A model generated the notes under the pieces. The model was not told the DNA's origin, made no database searches, and saw nothing but the letters and a program-made list of their open reading frames with translations. This document shows positions 34,007 to 42,418 of a stretch of DNA of 64,000 nt, in pieces. The translations under genes and the position numbers were made by a program. This DNA is from G963668605 sp963668605 (GTDB lineage: Bacteria; Acidobacteriota; Terriglobia; Bryobacterales; Bryobacteraceae): positions 2,914,001 to 2,978,000 of the forward strand of contig OY764903.1 in NCBI GenBank assembly GCA_963668605.1, in the 5' to 3' direction. The stretch's first letter is position 1, and each line of letters opens with the position of its first letter.

Positions 34007-34323
34007 CCTTTACTTTTTAGCACACTTTTGGGCACTTTCCTATCGGGAAAGATACCTGCCTACACGATCAGATAGGCGCTCGCGAGAACGATTCGCCCGG
34101 CTCAGGCAGCGCGGGGAGTCTTGCTAGTTGAAACCCTTCATACATTGCAACAAATTGCCTCACCGGCGCATGTGACCGGCGGGAATGGTGCGCAAACTGC
34201 TTTGGAAGGACACGGACCTGATTCGAGGTAATCGAGAAACAGAAAGTTCTGTATTTCCGCCTCGGTCGTTGGCCCGGTGAGCGTAAACCCGCTCACCAAT
34301 CTACTGAGGCTTAGGAGGCCACT
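34007..34323. other. Intergenic region between divergent genes
   Basis: No gene is seen. The region should carry the promoters of the sigma-54 activator (minus) and of the small secreted protein (plus). A sigma-54-like site is at 34186-34201, and the ribosome site TTAGGAGG is just before 34324. Confidence 0.5.
34186..34201 (+). promoter_or_regulatory. Putative sigma-54 promoter
   Basis: The sequence TGGTGCGCAAACTGCT keeps the invariant GG and GC of sigma-54 promoters with exactly 10 bp between them and matches most of the consensus TGGCACG-N4-TTGCT. It lies 123 bp before the gene at 34324 and next to a sigma-54 activator gene. The call is based on pattern only. Confidence 0.45.
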
Positions 34324-34743
34324 ATGAGAAACAGATGTTTACTGATGTTGAGTCTAATGGCGATGTTCACGACAGCTTCCGCCTTTGGCCAACAGATCCT
34401 GAAAGCGGACATCCCGTTCGAATTTCGCGTCGGGAGCAAAGTCATGCCAGCCGGTCAGTATGACATTAACCTGGCCTATGGCAACATTCCAGGTACGCTG
34501 TCTCTCGGCTGCTATGAATGCCGAGCCATGACGGTTGCCAAGACGGTTAACACCGGAACCGGTCAAGCACCCACGGAGGCCAAACTGGTATTCAGCCAGT
34601 ATGGGGACACGTACTTCCTTTCCGCGGTGTGGTCACCCGGCCGCAGAGAGGGAAGTGCTCTGCCCAAGGACAAAACCGAACGCGAAATCGCCCACAGCGC
34701 TTCGCTGGCGCGAACGAGAGAGGTCATGCTCGCCCGGCGATAA
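34324..34743 (+). CDS. Small secreted protein, Acidobacteria-type
   Basis: The 139-residue protein has a Sec signal (RNRCLLMLSLMAMFTTASAF, cleavage after FGQ) and a short beta-rich domain starting KADIPFEFRVGSKVMPAG. Similar small exported proteins with the DIPFxF...MPAGxY pattern are common in acidobacterial genomes; none has a firm function that I know. A strong AGGAGG site precedes the ATG. A sigma-54-like promoter lies upstream and a strong hairpin downstream. Confidence 0.7.
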   Translation: MRNRCLLMLSLMAMFTTASAFGQQILKADIPFEFRVGSKVMPAGQYDINLAYGNIPGTLSLGCYECRAMTVAKTVNTGTGQAPTEAKLVFSQYGDTYFLSAVWSPGRREGSALPKDKTEREIAHSASLARTREVMLARR

Positions 34744-34754
34744 CGCCGCCGCGT

Positions 34755-34788
34755 GGCAGCCCGAACACCCGCACATGTTCGGGCTGCC
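34755..34788 (+). terminator. Strong stem-loop after the secreted-protein gene
   Basis: A perfect 13-bp stem, GGCAGCCCGAACA pairing with TGTTCGGGCTGCC, encloses an 8-nt loop 12 bp after the stop codon. No T run follows, so it is either a weak terminator or a 3'-end stabilising hairpin. Confidence 0.55.
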
Positions 34789-34861
34789 CGACTGGATTCC
34801 CATCCGCGATCGTGCAGAGCGCCCGCGGTCCCTTCAGTAGGGTCGCTGGCATCGACTGAGT

Positions 34862-35992
34862 ATGCGAACCTCGCGATTGCTCATCGCCATTGCCGCCATC
34901 CACCCCGCGATGTGTGCGACGAGGAGTCTTGTGCTTGGCGATGCGGAACGCGGGAGGGCGTTGTTCCAGGATCTCAACTGCATCATCTGCCACAGTGTGA
35001 GTGGGGTAGGGGGGAAAAGAGCGCCGGATCTTGGGCAGGGCCGCGCCCGCGGCTTCAGCCCCTACAACATGGCAGCGCTCATGTGGAACCATGCACCGGC
35101 AATGTGGGCCGCAATGGCCAAGCAAGGCATAGCAAGGCCCACCCTGGATGAGCAGCAGGCCGCCGACTTATTTATTTTTTTCTACGCAGCAAACTATTTC
35201 GAAACGCCCGGCGACGCAGGACGCGGGAAACAGGTATATCTTGCCCGGCGCTGCGGGCAATGTCACGGGATCGAATCTCCCGTCCGCGCGGGCGTTAAGC
35301 CGGTCGCCGAATGGGATTCTCTCTGGGATCCCATCACCCTCGCCCAGCAGATGTGGAACCACTCATACGAAATGGCGCGCGCGCTCGACCGGTCAGAAGT
35401 CCCAGAGCCACTGCTCTCCACACAGGAATTGACCGATCTCCGCACCTGGGTGCGAAGTACGCGGCAGCAAGACCACACCGCCGGATTCGCACCAGTGTCG
35501 CCGGAGAGCGGCCGGACTCTACTCGTGTCCAAAGGCTGCACCGGATGCCATCTCGGGGCGAAGACGTTAGAAGCTCACCGCACCCGTTACAGCCTCACCG
35601 ACTTCGCCACGGCCATGTGGAACCACCCGTTCCGCGCAGGACCGCATCAGGAACCGATGAGCCACGAGGAGATGCGCCGACTGGTGGGCTACCTCGTGGC
35701 AATGCAATTTTTCGACGAACGCGGCGATCCTGACCAAGGCAAGCGGGTTTTTCAGAAGAAGCGCTGCAACGTCTGTCATGACGATCCATCCAGCGGCGCG
35801 CCGGCCCGATCTATGATGGCGGGCCGCATGACCTCCTTCGGACTGGTCGCTGCCCTCTGGAAGCACGGACCGGAGATGATGAACGGAATGAAGCGTCGGA
35901 AGATCGACTGGCCTCACTTCGAAGGCTCCGAAATGGCGAACCTTTCCGCGTACCTTCATGGCCTCGAGTTCAAACGGCGGGCATCGCGGTAA
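34862..35992 (+). CDS. Tetraheme cytochrome c made of four repeated monoheme modules
   Basis: The 376-residue protein has a signal peptide and four CxxCH motifs about 90 residues apart: CIICH (residues 40-44), CGQCH, CTGCH and CNVCH. Each heme motif is followed some 30-40 residues later by W-N/K-H (MWNHAPAMW, MWNHSYEM, MWNHPF, LWKHGPEMM), so the protein is four copies of one mono-heme module. The methionines near W-N-H are candidates for distal heme ligands. It is probably a periplasmic electron carrier. Its partner is unknown, though the Qrc-like complex elsewhere in the window also needs such carriers. The ribosome site is weak. Confidence 0.8.
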   Translation: MRTSRLLIAIAAIHPAMCATRSLVLGDAERGRALFQDLNCIICHSVSGVGGKRAPDLGQGRARGFSPYNMAALMWNHAPAMWAAMAKQGIARPTLDEQQAADLFIFFYAANYFETPGDAGRGKQVYLARRCGQCHGIESPVRAGVKPVAEWDSLWDPITLAQQMWNHSYEMARALDRSEVPEPLLSTQELTDLRTWVRSTRQQDHTAGFAPVSPESGRTLLVSKGCTGCHLGAKTLEAHRTRYSLTDFATAMWNHPFRAGPHQEPMSHEEMRRLVGYLVAMQFFDERGDPDQGKRVFQKKRCNVCHDDPSSGAPARSMMAGRMTSFGLVAALWKHGPEMMNGMKRRKIDWPHFEGSEMANLSAYLHGLEFKRRASR

Positions 35993-36396
35993 GGCCAATG
36001 CCGATCACGGAGCGGAGGCGGCGGCCCAGCTCAAGAGATCTTAAGTAGCCCCACAGAAGTATCCTTCCGCCAACAAATACAAGCAGACCAGAGTATCTAA
36101 AAGACTGCGTCCGGCGGCACTTCCGGAATCCGAGCCGAACGGCCGCATCACATCCCGGAAGAATGCTGCGCACCAAGCAGTTCAGTCCCGGCCACCTCCT
36201 CTGTCACGCTCAACTTCCGGATGGCGGACAACCAATTCTCACGCAAGCCGGAACGACGGAGCACGCACCCGCTTTATGCGATTCCTGTAATCTATACTTG
36301 TCATCCGCTGCTGCGATCTGACAACGCCTTGCAGCTGGCCGCCTGCACAGTAAAGTGTCTCGTAGTCTGCGGTTTTCGGATTGAGGAGGCTCAAGA
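35993..36396. other. Intergenic region with a decayed repeat copy
   Basis: No gene is evident. It holds copy 2 of the 70-bp repeat (36052-36123). The right end carries the ribosome site TTGAGGAGG of the VIT-family gene at 36397. Confidence 0.5.
36052..36123. repeat. 70-bp interspersed repeat, copy 2
   Basis: Matches 28056-28123 at about 85 percent by eye, in the same orientation. On the minus strand it keeps the ribosome-site-like GGAAGGAT and the GTG that starts the GH95 gene in copy 1, but here the frame after GTG stops within eight codons. Confidence 0.8.
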
Positions 36397-37092
36397 ATGC
36401 GCCTGCACCACAGGGAATTTCACGTCACAGGACGCATCGGCTGGCTACGTGCGGCTGTACTGGGCGCTAACGACGGCATCGTTTCAACAGCGAGTCTGGT
36501 GCTCGGTGTCGCAGCCGCGCATTCGACTCACAGCAATATATTGGTTGCCGGGATCGCAGGACTGGTCGCGGGGGCGATGTCGATGGCTGCCGGTGAATAT
36601 GTGTCTGTCCACTCGCAGGCAGATACCGAAGAGGCGGAACTCGCGCGTGAGCGTGCGGAACTTGCTGCAGACGGCGAGAGCGAGCACAAGGAACTGGCGG
36701 CGATCTACGTCGCTCGCGGGCTCGATCCATCGCTCGCGAAGCAGGTGGCCGCGCAACTGATGGCACATGACGCGATCGGCGCACATGCCCAGGACGAACT
36801 CGGAATCTCCGAGACTTTCACTGCGCGTCCTATCCAGGCTGCGTTGGTGTCAGCGTGCAGCTTCGCCGTTGGGGCGAGCCTGCCTCTCCTGGTCACTGCC
36901 ATCGCCCCGGAGGCGCGTCTCGTCCCGCTGGTTTCTGGAACTTCACTCGCCTTCCTCGCAATTCTGGGCGGTGTGGCTGCACATGCGGGCGGCGCAGGCG
37001 TGATGGTGGGCGCAATACGCGTCCTGTTCTGGGGTGCGCTGGCAATGGCGCTAACCGCAGGAGTCGGAGCGCTGTTCGGAACAGTTGTGTAG
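36397..37092 (+). CDS. VIT1/CCC1-family iron/manganese transporter
   Basis: The 231-residue membrane protein fits the VIT family: an N-terminal amphipathic start (HHREFHVTGRIGWLRAAVLG), the first helix with NDGIVSTASLVLGVA, the second with GLVAGAMSMAAGEYVSV, a charged cytoplasmic helical loop (residues about 70-140) with many Glu that bind metal, and three more helices. The family exports Fe2+ or Mn2+ from the cytoplasm by proton antiport. A GAGGAGG site precedes the ATG. It is separate from its neighbours. Confidence 0.85.
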   Translation: MRLHHREFHVTGRIGWLRAAVLGANDGIVSTASLVLGVAAAHSTHSNILVAGIAGLVAGAMSMAAGEYVSVHSQADTEEAELARERAELAADGESEHKELAAIYVARGLDPSLAKQVAAQLMAHDAIGAHAQDELGISETFTARPIQAALVSACSFAVGASLPLLVTAIAPEARLVPLVSGTSLAFLAILGGVAAHAGGAGVMVGAIRVLFWGALAMALTAGVGALFGTVV

Positions 37093-37139
37093 CTGGGCGC
37101 GCACGCTGATCGCAGCCGGCCTCAATTGCCGGTATCGGA

Positions 37140-38951
37140 CTAAACGACGCGCAGTGGCGAGGCATCTCCCACCGCCGCATCCCAACCGCTGGGGAGGTCG
37201 CCGTTGTCCTCCCGCAGGTGTTTCCAGTGCAGCGGCTTGATGGTTGCCAGCAATTCCTCACGGCTCTTCACTGCGAGCGGCTGGCCGCGGTAGATCTTGC
37301 CCATCTTCTCCATCAGCCGTTCCGGAAACATGCTAGTGAACATCAGCAACGGCCAAGTGAAAGCCGGCCCATTGGTTTTTCGTAACTTCCACAGCCAGAG
37401 GAGAAACGCGCCCGTGCGCCATGCCGGCGCTCCCCACCAGCTATGCAGGGCCACATTCACGCTCATCTTCCAGCATTTCATCAGGATCTGCCACTGCAGC
37501 CGGGTCATTTCGTGGCTTTCGATGACCCCTTTCTCCGTGGCCAGCCGGGTGTCGTGCAGCGGTGTGAAAATCGACGGGACGAAGAACGCAAATAGTCCGC
37601 GCCGCTCCACCTCGTAAATCAGATCGAGCGTAGCCTTCGAGTCTTCGTCGGTCTCCCCAGGGTTCCCGATCATCAGGGTAAGCACAGGAAACCAGTTGTT
37701 GCGGTTGAGAATGGTGAGACCCTGGATAACCACGCTGGGCCATTCCTCGATGGGGAACGGCGCAGCCTTGCCCGGCATGATCTGCTTAGCCATGCGAACC
37801 GAGCCTGTCTCCATCCCGATCAGCGGCGAGAGGAGCCGCCCCTCCGGATGGGTACTCACGCGCGGCAGCTTGACGGGACTCTTGTCGAGCAGTACCGCGG
37901 ATAACTGCTCGATCAGTTTCGGGTCCACTACCGCCGGGGCCATGGTGCTGTGGCTGAGCAGGTGGTGCTTGACGCCCGGTTCCTTCACCACATCCGTGAA
38001 AAGGTCTACCAGCGCCTCGCGATTCGGGAAGTAGAACGGCGTGCCCGTGCGCACCTGCCCCCAAATGAACATGTCCTCGGTGGCAAGCGAGATCAGGTCA
38101 TTGCCTTCGCGCACGTTGGCACGCACGGCGTCCATGATCTTGTTCTTCGGGAAATCAATCTGCGGGTTGAGATCCGGCAGGCAGAACTGGCAACGCCGGC
38201 CGCATCCGGTGGTCATCTCGACCACGCCGAAGGTGGTGCGTCTGTCGGGGGTCAGCAGCGCCTCGTGGGATTTCGGATGGCTCACTTCCACGAAACGGGG
38301 CAGTGCGTCGCCCCGGATCGCCTTGTGAAACAACTCCAGCGCCTGCTCGGATTCGCTGCGGCCTTCCACAATGCAATCGACGCCGAGATCCCGGTAGCAG
38401 TCGGTCTGAGAAATCTGCCAGGCGCCCGACCCGCCGACGATCACCTGAAAGTTAGAGCGGTACGGATTTTCCCGCAGCGCAAGGAATAACTGTTTCGCGT
38501 AATGCGCATTGATCGGCTCCCGTGAGGAACCAAAGACAGAGGCGTAGACACCGGCCGCGAATGTCACTCCCAGGGGATTGTGTGTGGAGACCCCTACGAC
38601 GCGCGTCCGAGGGCCGATGAAGCGGGGGAGGTCGTCGGGATAACAGCAGACTACGTCTTCCGCGGGAAACTCCCGAAGGAGCGATGCCTCCACGAGCCTG
38701 ACGCCAGCCGGCATGTATCGGGCCGACCCGTCCGGGTCGCGCTCGACCTCGCGCCACTTGGGATACTTCTGATCGATGGCGGCTTCCATGATCTTCGGCA
38801 TGGATGCCAAGGCCATTTGGATGAAGTATCCGGCATGATCGATCGTCTCCGTCAGCGGGGCGGTGAGCACGATCAATTTGCCTTCGCCGGGCGGGACATC
38901 GCCAATCATCGCAGCGTCCTCATCATTAGTGTTGACGACCGCATACCGCAC
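37140..38951 (-). CDS. B12-binding-type radical SAM protein
   Basis: The 603-residue protein carries the radical SAM motif CGRRCQFC (C250, C254, C257). The N-terminal 240 residues resemble the cobalamin-binding-like domain of many such enzymes (VVGVSTHNPLG, VIVGGSGAW). After the core barrel comes a TIM-barrel segment with MIGNPGETDED. An about 150-residue C-terminal extension, rich in Trp (LHSWWGAPAWRTGAFLLWLW), may lie on the membrane. Reaction and substrate are unknown; relatives methylate or rearrange lipids and secondary metabolites. The start has an excellent GGAGGTG site. It is divergent from the DinB gene. Confidence 0.8.
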   Translation of the reverse strand: MRYAVVNTNDEDAAMIGDVPPGEGKLIVLTAPLTETIDHAGYFIQMALASMPKIMEAAIDQKYPKWREVERDPDGSARYMPAGVRLVEASLLREFPAEDVVCCYPDDLPRFIGPRTRVVGVSTHNPLGVTFAAGVYASVFGSSREPINAHYAKQLFLALRENPYRSNFQVIVGGSGAWQISQTDCYRDLGVDCIVEGRSESEQALELFHKAIRGDALPRFVEVSHPKSHEALLTPDRRTTFGVVEMTTGCGRRCQFCLPDLNPQIDFPKNKIMDAVRANVREGNDLISLATEDMFIWGQVRTGTPFYFPNREALVDLFTDVVKEPGVKHHLLSHSTMAPAVVDPKLIEQLSAVLLDKSPVKLPRVSTHPEGRLLSPLIGMETGSVRMAKQIMPGKAAPFPIEEWPSVVIQGLTILNRNNWFPVLTLMIGNPGETDEDSKATLDLIYEVERRGLFAFFVPSIFTPLHDTRLATEKGVIESHEMTRLQWQILMKCWKMSVNVALHSWWGAPAWRTGAFLLWLWKLRKTNGPAFTWPLLMFTSMFPERLMEKMGKIYRGQPLAVKSREELLATIKPLHWKHLREDNGDLPSGWDAAVGDASPLRVV

Positions 38952-39085
38952 ACCTCCTGCGCAATAAGCTGCTCAACCAAATGCTTTCCGTCCAGTGTAC
39001 GACAGTTCCGCCAATGGAGGCGTCGGGAGTCCCGATCCCCAAACAGCCCTTCTTCATTCATTTTCCTTCTGTTATAGTGCGGTCC

Positions 39086-39571
39086 ATGAGCCCAAAACCT
39101 CAAGACTACGACTTCGCCAACCAACTGCTCGCAAGTAAGGATTTCTTCGAGCGGTCAACCAGGGTCCTTGATGAGGCCGATTCCGGGTTCCGTCCGCAGG
39201 AAGGCATGATGACCGTTGCGCAGCAGGTCGCGCACATGGCTCAGACGCTCGACTGGTTCATCGAAGGCGCGTCCCGGAAAGAGGGTTTCGACCTCGATTT
39301 CGAGAAGCACGCCAAAGCTCTCGATGCTATGACCTCGCTCGCCGCCGCCCGCCAGATGCTCGAAACGGCATACGCGAAGGCAATCGACTTTCTCCGCTCG
39401 CGCAGCCCGGAGGATCTCGCGCAACCACTTCCGTCCGGCCCGGTAATGGGCGACCAACCCATCAGCGACATCGTATGGGCCATGGTCGAGCACAGCGCCC
39501 ATCATCGCGGCGCACTGACGGTCTACTCGCGCCAACTCGGGAAAGTGCCCCCGATGCCCTACGGCGGCTGA
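39086..39571 (+). CDS. DinB-family protein
   Basis: The 161-residue protein is a four-helix bundle of the DinB/YfiT superfamily, with metal-binding-type histidines in VAQQVAHMAQ (about residue 49) and VEHSAHHRGAL (about 136-140). Members act as metal-dependent thiol-S-transferases or have unknown roles. I chose the start at 39086 (MSPKPQDYDF); an upstream in-frame extension to 38981 looks non-coding. It is a stand-alone gene. Confidence 0.8.
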   Translation: MSPKPQDYDFANQLLASKDFFERSTRVLDEADSGFRPQEGMMTVAQQVAHMAQTLDWFIEGASRKEGFDLDFEKHAKALDAMTSLAAARQMLETAYAKAIDFLRSRSPEDLAQPLPSGPVMGDQPISDIVWAMVEHSAHHRGALTVYSRQLGKVPPMPYGG

Positions 39572-39750
39572 ATCGATTTCGGTAGCCGGAGAACATCGCA
39601 CTGCTGATGGAGGGGACCCGCCTACCCCCGCAGTGTGAGATCATTAGAAACAGGCATATTGCCGGGAGCATTCCGGGTCCCACGGCGGGGATCGGGAGCG
39701 CTTTTTCTTCGCAACCCTTGAGTTGTGAGGGGATTAGAGGGCTAGGGCAT

Positions 39751-39780
39751 TTGACAGGAATCGCTTTGCTCTAGTATCCT
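39751..39780 (+). promoter_or_regulatory. Promoter of rplM-rpsI
   Basis: A consensus -35 TTGACA (39751-39756) is followed by a -10 candidate TATCCT (39775-39780, 18-bp spacer) or TAGTAT (39772-39777). It lies 39 bp before the rplM start, as expected for a strong ribosomal-protein promoter. Confidence 0.65.
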
Positions 39781-39818
39781 AAGAAGTTTGCAAGGCCAGT
39801 ACGGAGAAAGTCTGTCTA

Positions 39819-40253
39819 ATGAAAACCGAATTTGTGTCCAAAAACGCCTTGGAGCGTAGTTGGCATGTCATCGACGCTGCGGAAGCGTCGCTCGGCCGAA
39901 TCGCGTCGGAAGCGGCCACGATCCTGATGGGTAAACACAAGCCGACCTATGCCCCGTTCATGGACACCGGCGACCACGTCGTGATCATTAACGCTGCCAA
40001 GGTCAAGCTCACCGGGCATAAAGAAGATCAGAAAATGTATCGTCATCACTCCGGCTATCCCGGCGGGCTGAAGGAAGTGGTCGCTCGCAAGATGCGCGCC
40101 ACGCGCCCGCAGCGGATGTTGGAACTGGCGGTGGCCGGCATGCTGCCGAAGTCTTCGCTTGGCAAGCAGATGGTCAAGAAACTAAAGGTTTACGCCGGAG
40201 ACAAGCATCCGCATCAGGCGCAAAAGCCTGTCGCGCGTGCTCTGGCGAGTTAA
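39819..40253 (+). CDS. rplM: 50S ribosomal protein L13
   Basis: The 144-residue sequence is clearly L13: SWHVIDAAEASLGRIAS, ILMGKHKPTYAPFMDTGDHV and the KMYRHHSGYPGGLKE stretch. It binds 23S rRNA and is one of the early assembly proteins of the large subunit. It heads the classic rplM-rpsI pair, with rpsI 22 bp downstream, and is preceded by a TTGACA promoter. Confidence 0.97.
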   Translation: MKTEFVSKNALERSWHVIDAAEASLGRIASEAATILMGKHKPTYAPFMDTGDHVVIINAAKVKLTGHKEDQKMYRHHSGYPGGLKEVVARKMRATRPQRMLELAVAGMLPKSSLGKQMVKKLKVYAGDKHPHQAQKPVARALAS

Positions 40254-40275
40254 GAAAGTAACGAGAGGATTTTGA

Positions 40276-40674
40276 GTGCCAGCCAGCTTAGTTCAGTATT
40301 TGGGAACCGGCCGCCGCAAGACTGCGGTGGCGCGTATCTTCCTGCGCCCCGGCAAGGGGACCGTCACCGTTAACGGCAAGGAATTCGACCAGTACTTCAC
40401 CACCGAGTCTTCGCGCGCGTTGGTGAAGCAGCCGCTACTCGCCACCGAGACCGCCGACAAGTTCGACGTGCTCGTGCTGACGAATGGCGGAGGCTTTACG
40501 GGCCAGGCCGGCGCCGTTCGCCTCGGCATCGCCCGTGCTCTGATCGAGTTCAACGCCGAGCTTCGCGGCAAGCTGAAGGAACTCGGTTTCCTGACGCGCG
40601 ACCCGCGCGCCCACGAGCGGAAAAAGTATGGACAGAAGGGCGCCCGTAGCCGCTTCCAATTCTCCAAACGTTAA
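40276..40674 (+). CDS. rpsI: 30S ribosomal protein S9
   Basis: The 132-residue product is S9: GTGRRKTAVARIFLRPGKG near the start and the conserved C-terminal KYGQKGARSRFQFSKR tail, whose last basic residues reach the P-site tRNA. It starts at GTG with GAGAGGA upstream, 22 bp after rplM. Confidence 0.97.
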   Translation: MPASLVQYLGTGRRKTAVARIFLRPGKGTVTVNGKEFDQYFTTESSRALVKQPLLATETADKFDVLVLTNGGGFTGQAGAVRLGIARALIEFNAELRGKLKELGFLTRDPRAHERKKYGQKGARSRFQFSKR

Positions 40675-40682
40675 ACCTTTTC

Positions 40683-40712
40683 GCGGGGACGGCATTCGCT
40701 GCGCGTCCCCGC
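40683..40712 (+). terminator. Stem-loop after rpsI
   Basis: A 9-bp stem, GCGGGGACG with CGTCCCCGC, lies 9 bp after the rpsI stop. No T run follows, so it may stabilise the 3' end or terminate weakly before rpsB. Confidence 0.5.
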
Positions 40713-40801
40713 ATCATTGTGTCTTATCCCGCGCGCAAATCTCGCTTTGGATCGCGTGCCGGGGTGCTTATCAACCCGTCCAAACCTGACTAGGAGGCAT
40801 T

Positions 40802-41683
40802 TTGCCCTCAATTTCAATGAAAGAATTGCTCGAAGCCGGCGTTCACTTCGGGCACCAGACCAAGCGCTGGAATCCGAAGATGAAAGAATACATCTTCGGC
40901 GAACGAAACGGCATTTACATCATCGACCTGCAGAAGACGCTCAAGCTCTTCAAAGATGCGATGCGCTATGTCGGTGAAATGGCCGCGCACGGCAAGACAG
41001 TCCTGTTCGTCGGCACCAAACGCCAGGCGCAGGAAGCAATCGCCGAAGAAGCCACACGCTGCGGACAGTATTACGTCAATCAACGTTGGCTCGGCGGTCT
41101 GCTCACCAACATGACCACCGTGCAGCGCTCGATCAAGCGCCTCAAAGATCTCGACATCATGGCCGACGAGACCAGCTACGCCGGTCGCGCCAAGAAAGAG
41201 ATCGGCCGCCTGGAGCGCGAGCGCAAGCATCTGCAACAGAACCTAGCCGGCATCAAAGAGATGCCCGGCCTGCCCGACATCCTCTTCGTCGTCGATTCGA
41301 ACAAGGAATCGATCGCCGTCGCGGAAGCCCGCAAACTGGGCATCGTAGTCGTCGCCGTGGTTGACACCAATTGCGATCCCGACCAGGTGGACCATGTGAT
41401 CCCGGGCAACGACGATGCACTGCGTGCCATCCGCCTGTTCACCAACAAGATCTCAGAAGCCGTGATCGAGGGCCGCGCCCTCGCCACCGAGCAGGAGTTC
41501 GCCGCCGAACGCATCGTAAGCGATGAAACGGCAATGGACGAAATCCCAGAGCACACGCAGTATATGGACCCGCAGTTCGCTGAGCAAATCATGCAGGAAA
41601 GCCTGAAGGCCGACGACCTGCCACCGATGGCCGCTCCCCACAAGGCTGCCGAAGCGGAAGTACCTCCGGCCACCGTGGAATAG
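40802..41683 (+). CDS. rpsB: 30S ribosomal protein S2
   Basis: The 293-residue product is S2: SMKELLEAGVHFGHQTKRWN, YYVNQRWLGGLLTNMTT and PDILFVVDSNKE. It appears to start at TTG (40802), with TAGGAGG at the right distance; the internal ATG at 40817 would remove conserved residues. The acidic tail after residue 245 is longer than usual. It heads rpsB-tsf-pyrH-frr, the common bacterial cluster. Confidence 0.96.
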   Translation: MPSISMKELLEAGVHFGHQTKRWNPKMKEYIFGERNGIYIIDLQKTLKLFKDAMRYVGEMAAHGKTVLFVGTKRQAQEAIAEEATRCGQYYVNQRWLGGLLTNMTTVQRSIKRLKDLDIMADETSYAGRAKKEIGRLERERKHLQQNLAGIKEMPGLPDILFVVDSNKESIAVAEARKLGIVVVAVVDTNCDPDQVDHVIPGNDDALRAIRLFTNKISEAVIEGRALATEQEFAAERIVSDETAMDEIPEHTQYMDPQFAEQIMQESLKADDLPPMAAPHKAAEAEVPPATVE

Positions 41684-41697
41684 TCTAGTTTTTCCTG

Positions 41698-41729
41698 CCG
41701 GGCGGAAGGGTACGCACCCTCCCGCCCGG
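41698..41729 (+). promoter_or_regulatory. Intercistronic hairpin between rpsB and tsf
   Basis: A 14-bp stem with one mismatch (CCGGGCGGAAGGGT with ACCCTCCCGCCCGG) and an ACGC loop lies 14 bp after the rpsB stop. Such rpsB-tsf hairpins usually attenuate or stabilise the downstream message. No T run is present, so read-through into tsf is expected. Confidence 0.55.
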
Positions 41730-41771
41730 TAAACTGTCATCCTCATCTTTGAATCAACCAGGATTATCACT

Positions 41772-42401
41772 ATGGCGGAAATCACCGCAAAACTTGTAAA
41801 AGAACTCCGTGACCGCACCAGCGCCGGAATGATGGAATGCAAGAGCGCTCTGGTCGAGGCCAAAGGCGACCTCGCCGAGGCAGAAATCGTCCTTCGCAAG
41901 CGAGGCCTCTCGTCGGCCGCCAAGAAGGCCGGCCGGGCCACTAAGGCCGGACTGATTGGCACCTACATCCACCAGGGCTCCCAGCTCGGCGTGATGGTCG
42001 AGGTGAATTGCGAGTCCGACTTCGTCGCGCGTACGGACGACTTCCAGCAGCTCGTTCACGACATCGCCATGCAGGTGGCTGCGGCCGATCCGCAGTTCAT
42101 CCGCAAGGAAGACGTTACCAAGGCTGCCATCGACAAAGAGATGGATATCCAGCGCGCCCGCGCTCTCGCGGAAGGCAAGCCCGAGAAGATTGTCGACAAA
42201 GTGGTGGAAGGCCGTCTCGCGAAATACTACGAGGAAGTCTGCCTCTACGAGCAACCCTTCGTGAAAGAGAACAGCATCACGATAGGGCAGATAATCGCCA
42301 CCAAGATCGCGACGATCAAGGAAAACATCACGGTCAGCCGCTTTGTCCGCTTTAAGGTGGGTGATAACGCGGCGGCTCCTGCGGTCGAACCCGAACAGTA
42401 G
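41772..42401 (+). CDS. tsf: Elongation factor Ts
   Basis: The 209-residue protein starts with the UBA-like module (LVKELRDRTSAGMMECKSAL) and continues with the dimerisation region containing EVNCESDFVARTDDF. It exchanges GDP for GTP on EF-Tu. It is the short form with one core subdomain, as in many non-proteobacteria; E. coli EF-Ts has 283 residues. It lies between rpsB and pyrH. Confidence 0.96.
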   Translation: MAEITAKLVKELRDRTSAGMMECKSALVEAKGDLAEAEIVLRKRGLSSAAKKAGRATKAGLIGTYIHQGSQLGVMVEVNCESDFVARTDDFQQLVHDIAMQVAAADPQFIRKEDVTKAAIDKEMDIQRARALAEGKPEKIVDKVVEGRLAKYYEEVCLYEQPFVKENSITIGQIIATKIATIKENITVSRFVRFKVGDNAAAPAVEPEQ

Positions 42402-42418
42402 TATTTCCTCATTCTCCA

